Of a stretch of 64,000 bases of DNA, positions 1 through 11,385 are shown one piece after another. Source of the DNA: Fasciola hepatica (lineage: Eukaryota > Platyhelminthes > Trematoda > Plagiorchiida > Fasciolidae). Positions within the stretch are counted from its first letter, which is position 1, and every line of letters starts with the position of its first letter. Below the pieces are notes generated by a model. The model had not been told where the DNA came from. It made no database searches and saw nothing but the letters and a program-made list of their open reading frames with translations. The position numbers were made by a program, and so were the translations under genes. The stretch covers positions 10,309,501 to 10,373,500 of the forward strand of contig CANUEZ040000020.1 in assembly GCA_948099385.1 (NCBI GenBank), read 5' to 3'.

Positions 1-2110
1 CTATATCCGCAGTGGAAGCTTTCAAATGCCCTGTTCCAGCACGTGGGATATATGCCAGAAATAGAACTAGCTGCGAGCCCTTCACTTTGGATCTAGTGAT
101 AACGAGTCAGAAAAACGATGTGGTGGGACTCTAAGTTTACTGTTCTTTGGACAAGAGCTACGATGTGAGAGTCCAAATCACCCTTCGGGTGCGTCAATCC
201 AAAGGAGCCTCGCAGTTGATCACAAGCCTTGCACATATGAATACTTCTAGGCTTCACACTGGAGAGGCCGATCAAGTGCGGGATGTACAGGCGGATTCTG
301 GTCTGTAGGAAGGCTTGCAGGTGATCAAGGGGCTTCGAATTACCCTACAGAACGAGTCTGCTCCTTTGAGGAGTAAGGGGTGTTGGGGCAAGCCGGTGTG
401 GCGGAGGGCTAAAATGAGCAAGTCAGTCACGCGTAGGAACCATTGTTAGGCTCCATCCAAGTCTCTTCGGACTCACCAGGCTTGGGTCCTACCCACCAGG
501 GACAGAAAAGAGGCAGTGAACCTTTTGCGGCTTGCTAAGCGCATACTTGAGATAGGATTGGTCCTACGTGTCAGAAAGCATCCAAAGAAGCTCCATGGCT
601 ACGTGTAGTCTGAAGGTTCTTCTAGGGATCCAACGGGACCTCGGACGACCCATGATCAGAGAGTGATAACAGATAACCAAAGTAAAGCGGATGCTCTGGG
701 TGGGTATTCTAGCTGCGTGTACCGAATAGATAAAAGTGGGCAAGTAGGTCCTGGAGAGGGGGGGGGGTGTGACCCTCTCAGAAATCACAGAAGACTTGAG
801 TCTTCTGGGGGAAATCGTGCTGAAGCACCTAGAAGGAGTGGATATCCATAAGTCTTCTGGACCAAAAGATATCCGCCCCGCCTTCGTCAAGCCGCTGGCA
901 GATATTTTATCCGTTCCTGCATGTAAGGATCACGGACAGCTGCCACAAGACCGGCAAAATGTAGCAGCGGTGGCTCTGTACATATGAGAGTCCCGCTCCG
1001 AAATGGGACAACACGGGCCGCTTGGCATTACCTGCATCCTGCGCAAGGAGCTAGAGAAGACCATCCGGGCGAGAGTCTGCGGGAACCTACCACAGAATTC
1101 CATACCTTGCCCAACTCAGCACGGATTTCTCACGATCAGGTCGTGGTTATCCAACCTCTTGGTCTTCCTTGATGAGGTCCCCCGGAGAGTGGATGAAAGC
1201 AAAAGGCTTGAAGTACGTTATCTTGACTTCGGCAGAGCATCTGACTCGGCTTCTTCTAGTCAAGTTGGGGTCATTTGGTATTACCAGGCAGGTTCAGGAA
1301 TGGCTGACAGACATCCTCGTCGGCAGAACATTTACTTTAGTGTAGGTGGTGAGAGCATTAAATCAGAAAAAGTCACTGGTGGAGCACCGCAGGGGTCCGT
1401 ACTAGGCCCATTACTGTCTTCTGCTAATAAGTGATTCGGCCCCAGCACTACAGTGGGCGGGCTTCTTTTTCGCAAACGGTGTGAAAACTAGTAGGGCCCC
1501 AGGAGACAGGAGCTGAGCAGGAGCATGGTAGCCGCTCTAAACCGGGTACACAGGTAGGGCTTACTTCTTAATGCTGGGAGATGCCACTTGTTGTCACCGG
1601 CCGTGACAGGCCTGGCGGCCGAACTCTACGAAGGCCCACTAGCTATAAAGGCAGTAACAGGATTAAAGACCTTTGGAATCTGGTGACTTCCGGTCCTAAG
1701 TGGTTGGATCAGTGTGCAGTAGCCGCCTGTTTGAAGAAGGTACAATGCCTAGCAGCAAGCGTGGCTGAGGGTCAGATGAGCAAGAGGTACAAGCAAAGGC
1801 TATAAGAACTTGGATTTTTTCTGCGGAAAGGAGGCGACTATGAAGTGATCTCATGGAGACCTTCAAGATAACGAAGGGCCTTGTTGAGCTTAGACCGAAG
1901 AATTTAGTCCATATGGCGTCACACTCCTAAACAAGAGATCACGGAATGAAGCTGGCGATCTGGGTTGATAGCTAGCTCTCACTTCTTTGGCAGTAGGGTA
2001 GTAGGCCAATGGAATAGACTGCAAGAAGAGGTAATAGAACTGTGGACCACCCAGGCATTCAGGAGGGCTCTAGATCGTAAGTGGAGCGAGATAATGATAA
2101 CGATAATGAT
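1..2110 (+). pseudogene. CR1-type non-LTR retrotransposon, EN-RT remnant (copy 1)
   Basis: This is a decayed endonuclease/reverse transcriptase copy that enters from beyond the left edge of the window. At about 80-130 the plus strand encodes TLDLVITSQ, the kind of segment found near the end of the APE-type endonuclease of CR1 elements. At 600-740 an EN-RT linker resembles the linker of the copy at 22.8 kb, including the stretch DNQSKADALGGY. The RT domain follows in pieces: SSGPKDIRPAFVKPLADI near 850-905, QHGFL near 1115, and GGAPQGSVLGPLL near 1380-1420. The tail near 1760-1860 matches the RT C-terminus of the 24.3-kb copy. Stops and frame changes occur throughout and no YADD box could be found, so it is inactive. 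A short GATAAT-rich run at 2090-2115 may be the 3' tail. The family assignment is firm; the exact 3' end is not. Confidence 0.8.
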
Positions 2111-2115
2111 AATGG

Positions 2116-3463
2116 TTTGTTTCGGATAACCCCAGGGTCAAACAGCACAATTGGAAGAAGAGTCCGATTTCCAAGAGGATGATTCAGGTGTGCACACTCG
2201 ATATTGTGCAGGAGAAAGCATTTAAGTTACTCTTCAGGGCGGCGCCCGGCAAATTTGGACCCAGGGTCGGGTGGCCAAGCAGGCCAAGTCACGGCCGAGC
2301 TGGTCGGGGATATTAGACTCTTACTTTAATGTTGCAAAAATGGACTGTGCCACGAGAGAATCAAGCGGAACTGGCGGAAGTTTTGTTCACCTTGAAGAAA
2401 AAGAAGTTTTCAAGGGAGACATGAACCAGTTGTAGCTCTCCGCGGATTATGGCACAGTTTGGATTTGAAATCAGAAGATGAAAGGAATGAATTTGCTGAC
2501 AAAGAACGAGAAGAGTCTTCCAAAGATTACCGTTGTAACGTTCAGTGACCAAATATCGTCTGAGTCAGTTAAATACCCAGTGAAGGACTCTTTTGTAGAG
2601 AAAGATTGCCTAGGCGATAGTGGAAGAAGTGGTCGGAAGTTAACATTCAATCGTTGAGCACATTGTTTACTTTCACAGGGGTGGAGTATGATGCACCAAA
2701 ATGGAAGTGGGAACTGGGCGACAAATCAATTTGTGATACGTAACCATGATAATCACAGATACACGGTTTGCAAAGATGAGTATTTAAATGATAATTGAGT
2801 ATTTACGTATGATTATCGTTATCTAAGAGGTGAACATGATGACCAGAGAGTTGCAAGGATCAAAGTTTTCTGAGAGGACTTACCAAGATAGAATAACGGA
2901 TATTAAAAAGCACCAAACAACCGGCGAATACAGCTGCAAATTTTTGGCGGTGAAATAGTTGATAAGTGAAATACTATCTGTTGATGTTCTTTGTAAAAGG
3001 TGGATCATGTGGTGGCGAAAGATCAAAACTCTGCGATACAGATGTCTCTCAGATGTGAATATATGGGGAGGGCATAAATCTTTGCAAGGTGAGGATATTG
3101 CAATGCTACAGCCTTGTAGGCGAACAGATGGACTGATAGAGAGAGCGAACTATCTCAAAGTCGTCGAATGTTGGGATGCTCTGATGACAACTATTCCTCA
3201 GTGAAATATACTGTTTGGACATTGTGGGATGGAAGTGTACGGCACCATCAAATACTACCTTTTCCAAGTATATCGGTAACCGTGATAAAAAGGGCGAGTT
3301 TCATCTTGGGGATTGGTTAAGTTTGCGAATGGGACGAGTGGGTGGTTTGGCACGAATTCCCGGGAAAAAGGATCACGAACGGTAATCCGAGCACGGAAAC
3401 GGTCTTTTAACCTAGCGACAATTATGTGCTAGGGAAAGTAGATTTTACAGGGCGTGAGAAGCG
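2116..3463. other. Unrecognised stretch without a supported gene
   Basis: No open frame on either strand gives a recognisable family. Short plus-strand frames are broken by many stops. Nothing here can be called a gene, RNA or repeat from the sequence alone. Confidence 0.4.
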
Positions 3464-3925
3464 TTAAGTTAAGACGGCGAAGATGGAGACGAGTACGATG
3501 AAAAGTAGGTGAAAACTGGGGGAGATAGTTCCATATTTGTAGCATTTCGGGTGTATAAATGTTTTTTTTGCCGCAACCGGTTCTGGTGGGTGAGGCTGAC
3601 CGTGCTTTGGATACTCAACCTGAAGACCATTTTTGGTGACAAGAGGTGCGATCCGCCATCCTAGCCGCGCCCGCACATCGTCGCAGACTTCCTGCACGCC
3701 CGATGTGCTCCGGCAAAAGAGGTGGACCTGACCGTGCCCTGCACCGGCTGGCTTCGCTTGAGTGATATTGGCGTTTTCACATAGCTGTAAAGATCGAATA
3801 GCCCAGGAGCTGGCTACCAGTCTGCGAGGGGTCCTTAAGAGCAGAGCCAGTGTGGTAGTGACGAAATGACGGGCAGGTATAGAATTTTCAGCGGGAAATG
3901 TGGGCCAGGTATTATGCCGTGCCAT
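3464..3925 (-). CDS. Hypothetical ORF, 153 codons, unrecognised
   Basis: An uninterrupted minus-strand frame encodes 153 residues, long for this surrounding sequence. I recognise no domain. The C-terminus is hydrophobic and could form one membrane segment. There is no splice or promoter signal I can defend, and no neighbouring gene gives context. It may be a chance ORF, an exon, or part of a decayed repeat. The function is unknown. Confidence 0.15.
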   Translation of the reverse strand: MARHNTWPTFPAENSIPARHFVTTTLALLLRTPRRLVASSWAIRSLQLCENANITQAKPAGAGHGQVHLFCRSTSGVQEVCDDVRARLGWRIAPLVTKNGLQVEYPKHGQPHPPEPVAAKKTFIHPKCYKYGTISPSFHLLFIVLVSIFAVLT

Positions 3926-4269
3926 CGAAGGGAAGGCACACGTCAGTGGTTGTCTGGAAAGATAAAAATAGAAAAACGCAGTCTGGGATGCTCCCAGCTA
4001 GGGATTAACGGTCAGTGGTAAATAGAGACCTCTAGTATCCTGAAATTGAAACTACTTGGTAGATGGTTCGACATTGAAAAACACAAGGTTGTACGCGAAA
4101 GACTATTAAAACGGCAACCTGCGTGGTACGTAGGTCTCGTGGCCCCTGAATCAGACCCACGTGCCAGTAGCCCAAACCAACTTCTGACTCTCGCTCCTCC
4201 AAAGTGTATATATCACTGTTTGATACGAGAGTCAGGACATCAAGCCGTTTGTTTAATTTCTCCTTAAAT

Positions 4270-4545
4270 CTTGTCAAGTGGCCTATTGCACGGACTTTTG
4301 GTGGAAGTTTATTCCACATTTGTGAATATTTGACAATAAATAAATTAGACAGTAGGCTGGTTCTCGAGGACAGCACAATAACCGAATGACTGCTGCGTCG
4401 TAACGAATACCTTAAGCTTAATGGGCCTCGCACCACAAGGGAGGCTTTGCAGGATCTATATTTTATTAGTGAGTGAAAAAGGGAGACGTTTTTCTCTATC
4501 CGTGGGAGCCAAAGGGGTTCGAGGTGTAGCAGATCACAGGGCTGT
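4270..4545 (-). pseudogene. Non-LTR reverse transcriptase C-terminal fragment
   Basis: Within a 182-codon minus-strand frame (4032-4580), the middle part matches the thumb/C-terminal tail typical of CR1/Jockey-like RTs. It has the order leucine-rich LEPLWLPRIEKNVSLFHSL, then a serine/arginine-rich segment with SSRTS, then the WNKLPPKVRAIGHLTRFKEKL ending (WNxLP...FKxxL). The catalytic RT core is not seen upstream (higher coordinates), so only the tail survives. It is probably a truncated or deeply decayed insertion. Confidence 0.55.
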
Positions 4546-4580
4546 TTATAATTGGGACTAGACGATCCTCTCGGACACAA

Positions 4581-7500
4581 ATCTCTTGTAAGGGCTCATC
4601 AGAGACACAGAAATTACAGTCAATTATTAATTCCCTCGAGCCAGTGAGTTTTGATCTCACTTGAAACTTGAGTGACCTCCAAGAGCTGATCTAGCTTCAG
4701 CTTCAGGTAATCAGTTACCAGCAAAGTTTATGATCTCGCCACATCTAGGATATCCAGATCAACTGATTTCAGCCGCGGCTCAGAATCAGGCTCGGATCAC
4801 CCTCCAGCACAATTAAGCCGGAGGCAGTTTTTTCAGGCAAAGCCGAACTCGCTTGGGTAACCTTCATAATTCGCACCGTAAAGTACATCACTGATCAGCT
4901 AGGACTGATCTGTGACTCCAAGCACATTCACAACATTAAATGCCTTCACCTTAAGTTAGGGACTGACCGTTTCAGTGATACTAGTTTAATCGAACCCGAG
5001 GTTTTCCGGGTAGGGCTCATGTACAGATTTCATTCCTCTAGCTCTAAAATAGTGCAGCCTCGCCAACTCACTGGTTTGACTCTAGCAAGCCTGTCCAGAT
5101 CTGTCATTTCAATTGAACCGATAATAAAGCCCCTCAATTTCTACCGGCCTCCTCTGTTGTCGACTGAATTCGTAGAGTCTACCCTTGAGATAGGAAGGCC
5201 CAGGAAATCACAGAACTCTGACCACGTAACCAGACGGAAAGGCGCTAATAAAAGGGTTCTTTGGATGGGATTCGTCGGTGTAATTTTCGATTAGCTGAAT
5301 AAAAGCCCATTGGACATGCAAGATGCCTAATTTCTCTCGCGGTTGATGCGCGATGAGGTGCAGCAAGCAAACTTCAGTGTCTTCTGCCGGGGTCCCCAGT
5401 GTTCTATCTGGAAGATACAGAAACTCGGAAAACTGCATGAGCACAAAGGCCCAGTAAATGCGTCAAACGATCCTACACTCACACAAGTCGTGCACAAATA
5501 CGGCAGTCAACAACCTGCCTAGTACAGAGGTTTTGCTTTTCGCTCCTAGCTTTAGCGGGTATTCGACGAAGTGCACTTGTATTAGAACAGAAACTAACGC
5601 GTATTGTTTGAATTGGGGCTTACTAATGCACACCCTTCTATATCATCTTCCAGGTCTCGCCCATAACCGTTGGACGGGACCAGCGGAATCGTCGCCAAGA
5701 CGCTTTTGAAGTGTGGAACTCTTTCTTGGTGTAAGTATGTTCTATCAAACTGGACCGAGGAGACGTTTTCCGATAACTGTACGCACGTGTGTTCTTGAAC
5801 GTGACTTTTATTCGTGCCGCTCAGTTGGGAAGCCGCCCTCCGATAATACACAATAAACATTCGTTTGAGGCAGTGCTTTCTTGGTACTTACGCTCGCAAC
5901 CTGGCCGTCTTTGTGTGCTGAGCCGTTAACATTGCTCGCGTGCATACAATTTCAGCTTGCTTGAGTCGATTTGCTGCCGTGAATTGGACCGCAAACGAGG
6001 GGGCTTGCACGATCAGAATCGAATACTACACACTGCTAAATGATGAGTGCCTAACTGGTGTGTGTAATGTAGTGAACCTCAGATATTTAAATTGCCCGCC
6101 TTAATCCCGGTACCTTGTTTCCTATTACCTTTCAGAAGTGAACGCACCTAATAAACCAAGAGGCGTGGACGACTTTCAAGACCAGACCCCCCGTGATCAT
6201 GAATAAAACACCCATATCGTTAAAATGAACCCTGGACTCACACTCTCCCTCCTTCTCCTGCCCTTGGACCCCTCGTACTGTACCTTTTGTTACTTGGCTG
6301 GTGGAACAGATTAAATCGCGAATGTACGTTGCCTGTCGACCGTGCCTTTTACTGTGCCTTCCTTGCTGAGCCGATTCACTTGTACTGTGTGTGTGGTGCT
6401 GCCTGTTGACACGCGGATACCTAAACTGCTGAGTGACTCACCGACATTGCTACCCGTTTCAGGCGGTGGAGATATCGAGAAAATGGTTCACGCAGTGCTA
6501 AGGAGGCGTTATGAACAAGAATGATGCAAGCCCTGGAAACCAGAGGCCCAACTGAGGTTCTGCAGGTGGAGTAAATTTTGAACAAGAAGAAAAGGGGGGA
6601 AAATCGACGCATGCGAAGAGGATAGCGATCCATGAAGACAGTGCAGACCCTGAATGACGGATTTACCGGAGTTCGATAAACGGAATGAGTTTTGAAGCAG
6701 GGGGACATGGGGCCAATTTCGTGAAAGTGAACCGGTAGATGTGGGAGAAACAGCAGTCCATAAAAAGGTGAGTTTAGATTCAGGGCCAGTAACACAGTAA
6801 CTGGAGGGTCCTCGAGAAATGGAGAGTCAAATTCCAGCAGGCTACGGTTCGGAGGAAAGATAACCTGTGGTAACGGATAATAAAGTGGGAAAACCTCCGC
6901 ATGGACTTCAGCGTTATTATGCTGTATATATATGTGATGACGCATTTGCCTTCAGCTTTATTCTGGTAACGTACGACATCGAACGCGTAAGTTTCGTCTG
7001 GCAGGGCAAAGTATGTATCGGTCAATCAGCCGAGTGTGGCTGTATGTTAGCGGCATGCGTGTGAACTGGAATTCGTGTTGGTTGCGTTAGAAAACGCTGA
7101 ACGATCTGATAAGCAATTAGGGGCATCTCCTGTCGTGTGGTTTGATTTCGGTCCCAGTTGCCATGGTAGGTTCCACTTGAGTCTCTGTCCGTACGAGTCA
7201 AAGCGGCCTCCTTGGTTAGCCAATTTGGCGACTGAGATAGTGGGAGACAACGAATCTGAAATAAAGGGAGATTGCAGTCTGGACGTGGTTCCAGCTGTGG
7301 TTTATGATAATATATGAAGACAATAAACAATGGATTGGCTAGGTCTATGTGAGTGGGGCATGGGTAAAATAGGCTCGCAGTGGATTTGAGCTATACTGCT
7401 GCAGGCCGACGAAGTTGCGTACACTGGCTTGGTAACAGTATGCATTTCAAAGAATTTATGATTTGCCCGTGGTTAGTAATGATAACCCTCAATACCGTTT

Positions 7501-8045
7501 GCTTACGCAGAACGCAGTTTGGCAACGAGGCGATAAGATAGGTTTGAAATAGCAGACAGAGCGAGTAGGACTAACATACTGTTTGCTTGGCGCTACGCCG
7601 TTACTGTCTTTTTCGATATAGTGGTTGTTCTATACTGAGTAGTTTCTGATGAGTCAAAGTAGAAGGAACTTTTGGGATGACAGTGGTTATAGATTAGAGG
7701 TAATTGGTCAGTTGCCTTGGAACATTGACGTGAGTTCATCTATGCTCTTCCTCGATAGTGCTATCGTATTGAGATTAAGCTCCAATGTGAGCAAGGAAAT
7801 CTGATGTGGATGTGATTGCATGGCTACCGTGGTATCTTTTTCGTTGTTATCGTACTGCAATGCAGGACTACACCGATGTGAGGACTGGTTTGGGGAACCG
7901 TGAGAGGTGGGTCCGAATTTTCGTCAGGGAAGCAAACTCTAACGGTCTACGTTCGGTGCTCATGGCAGGCGGCACAAGGGCCTGCTTCAGGTAGAGAGGT
8001 AGCACGACACACAACTACGGGCATTCAGCACGTGGCGCTCCAAGA
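4581..8045. other. Unrecognised intergenic DNA with scattered short ORFs
   Basis: Several open frames of 60-174 codons occur on both strands, for example 6421-6945 minus, but none has a recognisable motif and they overlap one another. A short stretch at about 5325-5360 (ctctcgcggttgatgcgcga) resembles one at 24750-24780 downstream of the 22.8-kb CR1 copy, so part of this region is probably a dispersed retrotransposon tail. The part just upstream of 8046 may be the decayed gag/protease half of the gypsy element, but I cannot show it. Confidence 0.35.
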
Positions 8046-9623
8046 ATGGTCCACGCTTTTTTAGACGTTCTCATTATTTTTTTAATGGTTTTATCACAGT
8101 CAGGTATCTGGCTGTCAAGCATGCTTCTCTATAGACGGCGTACTATACCCTTCTCCGGTCAAGTGCCAACTAAACCGGAATTATTGAGCATGGCACCTAT
8201 GGATATGTTAGAACGACTACTGCCCCATCCAGATTCGGTGAAAACCAAAGCAAGACAAAAGCTGAAGTTAAGGCTTTTGGATTTTGTGGATATCTTTGCA
8301 TGGGACGAGAAAGAGACCGGTCGAACCAGGGTGGTGCAACAATAAATAGACTCTGGCCATAGCCATCATATCTGTTCGGCACCTCGCCGCATTCCAATTC
8401 ACTATCAGCGTCAGTTAGAAGACATGATTGACGATATGCTGGAGATGAAAATTATCCATCCGTCACAATCACCCTGGGCACCCCTATCGTACTCACAAGG
8501 AAAGGCGGCTCCCTACGCCTCTGTGTCGACTACCGCCGCCTAAATTCCATTACTAAATGAAACTCGTTTCCGCTCCCCAGGATCGATCAGACTCTCGATG
8601 CACTGGGTGGTGCGAAACTTTTCAGTACCCTAGATCTAGCAGCAGGCTACTCGCAGGTAGAAGTCCATCCGGAGGATCGCTGCAAAACGGCGTTTGTTAT
8701 TCCATCTGGCACCTTTTGGACTAGCCAAAGCTTCTGCAACTTCCCAACTGTCAATGAATATTGCCCTTCGTGGGTTGGTCCCGGGTAAGTGTCTAGTCTA
8801 CCTCAAAGATATCATTGCCCACAGCCGCATCTTAGATGAAAACCAAGCAAACTTACCGGAAGTATTTGGTCTCTTCAGAAATCCGGGCCTGAAGTCGAAA
8901 CCATCCAAGTGTCATTTACTGCAGCAGGAAGTTATCTTCCTAGGTCATATAACTTTCAGAGAAGGCGTCCGATGGGACCCAAGTAAAACCGAGCAAGTGC
9001 GTTCGCGGCCGGTGCCCACCTCGACCGACGAAGTCCGAAGTTTCTTAGGCTTAGCGTAGTATTATCGCCGATTCGTGGCTAACTTCGCCAAAATAGCGGA
9101 ACCCTTAACTACCCTTCTACAGAAACAAACTCAATTCGTCTGGCCGGAAAGAGAAACTCATGCTTTCGAAGATCTTTGGGGTAAGTTATGCACAGCACCT
9201 ATTTTGGCGTACCTAGACTGTTCTCCGAGAGCCGGATTATTTATCTTGGACACCGACTCAAGAGACAACTCAATCGGAGCAGTATTATCCAAACAGCCGC
9301 CGAATTCAACGGAGCGCGTTATCGAGTATGCAAGCCGTACTTTGTTAACACGTGAGCGTAACTGCTGTACAACCCGAAAGGAAATGTGGGCCCTGGTGCA
9401 CTTCCTGAAACAATTCCGACACTACCTCTTGGGGCGGCGGTTCCTTGTACGTACCGACCTCGAGTCCCTGTTATGGCTGCAGAATTTTCGCGATCCAGAG
9501 AGACAGCCGGCAAGCTGGCAAGAAATACTACGAGAATATGACTTCATGTGTGAACATGGCGCTGGCCGACGACATGGTAAGGAAGATGCTTGGACTGATC
9601 TTATGAGTTGCCGCGTGGTTTGA
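8046..9623 (+). pseudogene. Ty3/gypsy retrotransposon pol remnant (RT and RNase H)
   Basis: Read across several frames this is a gypsy-type pol. The segment before RT has LLDFVDIFAWDEKETGRT (8263-8325). RT follows with PRRIPIHYQRQLEDMIDDML (8380-8445), RKGGSLRLCVDYRRLN (8500-8550), the motif-A region STLDLAAGYSQVEV (8624-8665) and the QEVIFLGHI segment (8928-8951). The catalytic box at 8799-8816 reads YLKDII instead of Y-x-D-D, so the polymerase is dead. The thumb/connection and RNase H follow (SFLGLA, YYRRFVANFAKIAEPLT, FILDTDSRDNSIGAVLS, EYASRTLL). There are stops near 8343, 8555 and 9057 and frame changes near 8460 and 8690. No integrase, gag or LTRs were found. This is an old internal fragment. 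Confidence 0.9.
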
Positions 9624-9950
9624 ATTTTCGAACTGCTCTCAGCGATAAGCACTTTTGCATTGATTGGTGAAATAACACACTTTATTTCGCCCAAACTAAA
9701 GTATCGTAAGTAGTATTTTAATATGCGTACTTTTTGAAGAGTTCATTCTCTTCGGCAGAATTTATTCTCTTCAAAAACTGGTTGTACATTTTGTTGTCCT
9801 TTTTGGTGTTTTTTGTTGGTGTCAGTGCAACTGATACCGGATAACATCTTTTTGCGACGCTTTTTGTAGTGTACTGCTTTTGTGGAACATTTGTAGAGTG
9901 CGAATTTGCAGCTCTTGCCTTACTGAACTGTATGTGTCCGTTTAAAAGCT
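9624..9950. other. AT-rich spacer between gypsy and CR1 remnants
   Basis: T-rich sequence with no coding signal. It probably contains the 5' untranslated part of the CR1 element that starts downstream, but no boundary can be fixed. Confidence 0.3.
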
Positions 9951-9951
9951 T

Positions 9952-11144
9952 GTGTTATTATCCTACTGGTGTTCGACACGGTATTTTCAAACAAACTCGA
10001 CCACCACTACCGAAGTGAATGGAACAAAGGTTGATCCTATCGATCAGGCGGTGAGCTGTCGGAACAAGGAATGCACGGACCTGGTGCAATATGAGGGAAT
10101 TCAGTGCAACCAGTGTTGCCTTTGGTATCATGAAAAGTGCTCCAAGCTGGAAGAGAAAGACTTTGAGCTGCACATCAAGTACGCATCGCTCAAGTGGATA
10201 TGCGTCCACTGCTTCGCTTTTGCTTTCGCAAGCGAGTTCGCGCGCATAATTCGAGGCGAACTAGGAAAAAGGGACAGGAACATGAAGCTGGAACCAAGAC
10301 TAGAGAGATCGAATTTGATCCACAGCTTAGAGGAAAGGGAAAACTGAGTGCCAGATCAAAAAACTAAAAAAGACAACCCAAGCCAAAAGGTAAAGAAAGC
10401 AAAGAGGTAGCGAGATTCACCGATGTGGAAGAAAGCCCCCTGAAAGAAGCAGAATATCTCAGGGAGCAGGTTAAACACCTAGATGCTGAAGTGCAATGCA
10501 TGAGGCGTGACACTGAGGTCATGGCAGACAGAAGTAGAAGACTGCTACTTCATAACCTTAGGGAGAATATCGTAAAAGACAGCAGAGCCAGGAGGGGCGA
10601 AAAATATCGGCATGTGACCGAGGTTCTTAGGATGGCTGGCCTACCTCCTACGACACCAATAGTCAAGTGCCGTCGAATAGGACTATGGCGTGGAACACAA
10701 CCGGCTCCACCACGACCCCTGATGGTTGTGTTCCACAGTGTCTACCGGAGAGATACGCTGCAGTCCGGGGCGGGAGCAGTTGAGGGAAGCGCGCAGGGAA
10801 TAGTTGGGGTTACACCTGACAGCCCAGCATTTGTCGAACAGGACAATGCCATAGTCTCGCTGAGAAAGGGCACACCTGATCTGAAGTGGCCGGCTCTCCA
10901 TATAGCAGAACTTGAGATGACCCCTAGTGAAAAGTCAACACCTAAAGCCCGAGGAGTAAGTCAGGTCCCAAAGGTGGCTTCAGGGGCCGGTAAACAAAAA
11001 GCCAAAGTTCAGGATGTTCAAAAGACCAAAAAGAAGGGGATTCACAGGGCATTCAGTCCGGTTGGCATTGAGAAAGTGCAGCCAGCCAACCCCATTCTGA
11101 AGGAGATGCCGAAAAAATCCTCTCTGGTGCAAACAGCGAAGTAG
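9952..11144 (+). pseudogene. CR1 retrotransposon ORF1 with PHD-finger-like domain (copy 2)
   Basis: ORF1 of a CR1-type LINE, read in two open stretches (about 9952-10347 and 10425-11144). The first carries a cysteine/histidine array spaced like a PHD finger: CRNKEC, then CNQCCLWYHEKC, then WICVHC (about 10056-10215). PHD-like fingers are known in ORF1 of some CR1 elements and are thought to act in nucleic-acid or chromatin binding. Downstream is a charged, probably coiled-coil segment (EESPLKEAEYLREQVKHLDAE) and a lysine-rich, low-complexity tail. No upstream ATG precedes the finger in this frame, and a TGA at 10345 plus a frame change separate the halves, so it cannot make an intact protein. 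It lies directly upstream of the matching EN-RT remnant, as in a LINE. Confidence 0.75.
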
Positions 11145-11385
11145 AAGGTATCAGAGGGAAAAGCCGAGGAAGCCAGCTGGGCGCAGGTGGTCGCAAAACC
11201 ATCCCGGGCCATCGGTACGGCTACTCGAAAGGAGGGAACGTCCTCTGTGCACGTTGAGCCTGACACCAGGTCGACGGGGGAAGAGAAAAAGCCACGAAAC
11301 TCAGAGCGTCACTTGATTTTCAAGAAGCTGCACCGCAGACACCTATAGAGGCAAAACACGGGGCATCACCCCGGAGATTTCGCCC

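Noticed and set aside
6421..6945. 174-codon minus-strand ORF
   Set aside because: No domain and biased towards residues expected by chance; overlaps other open frames.
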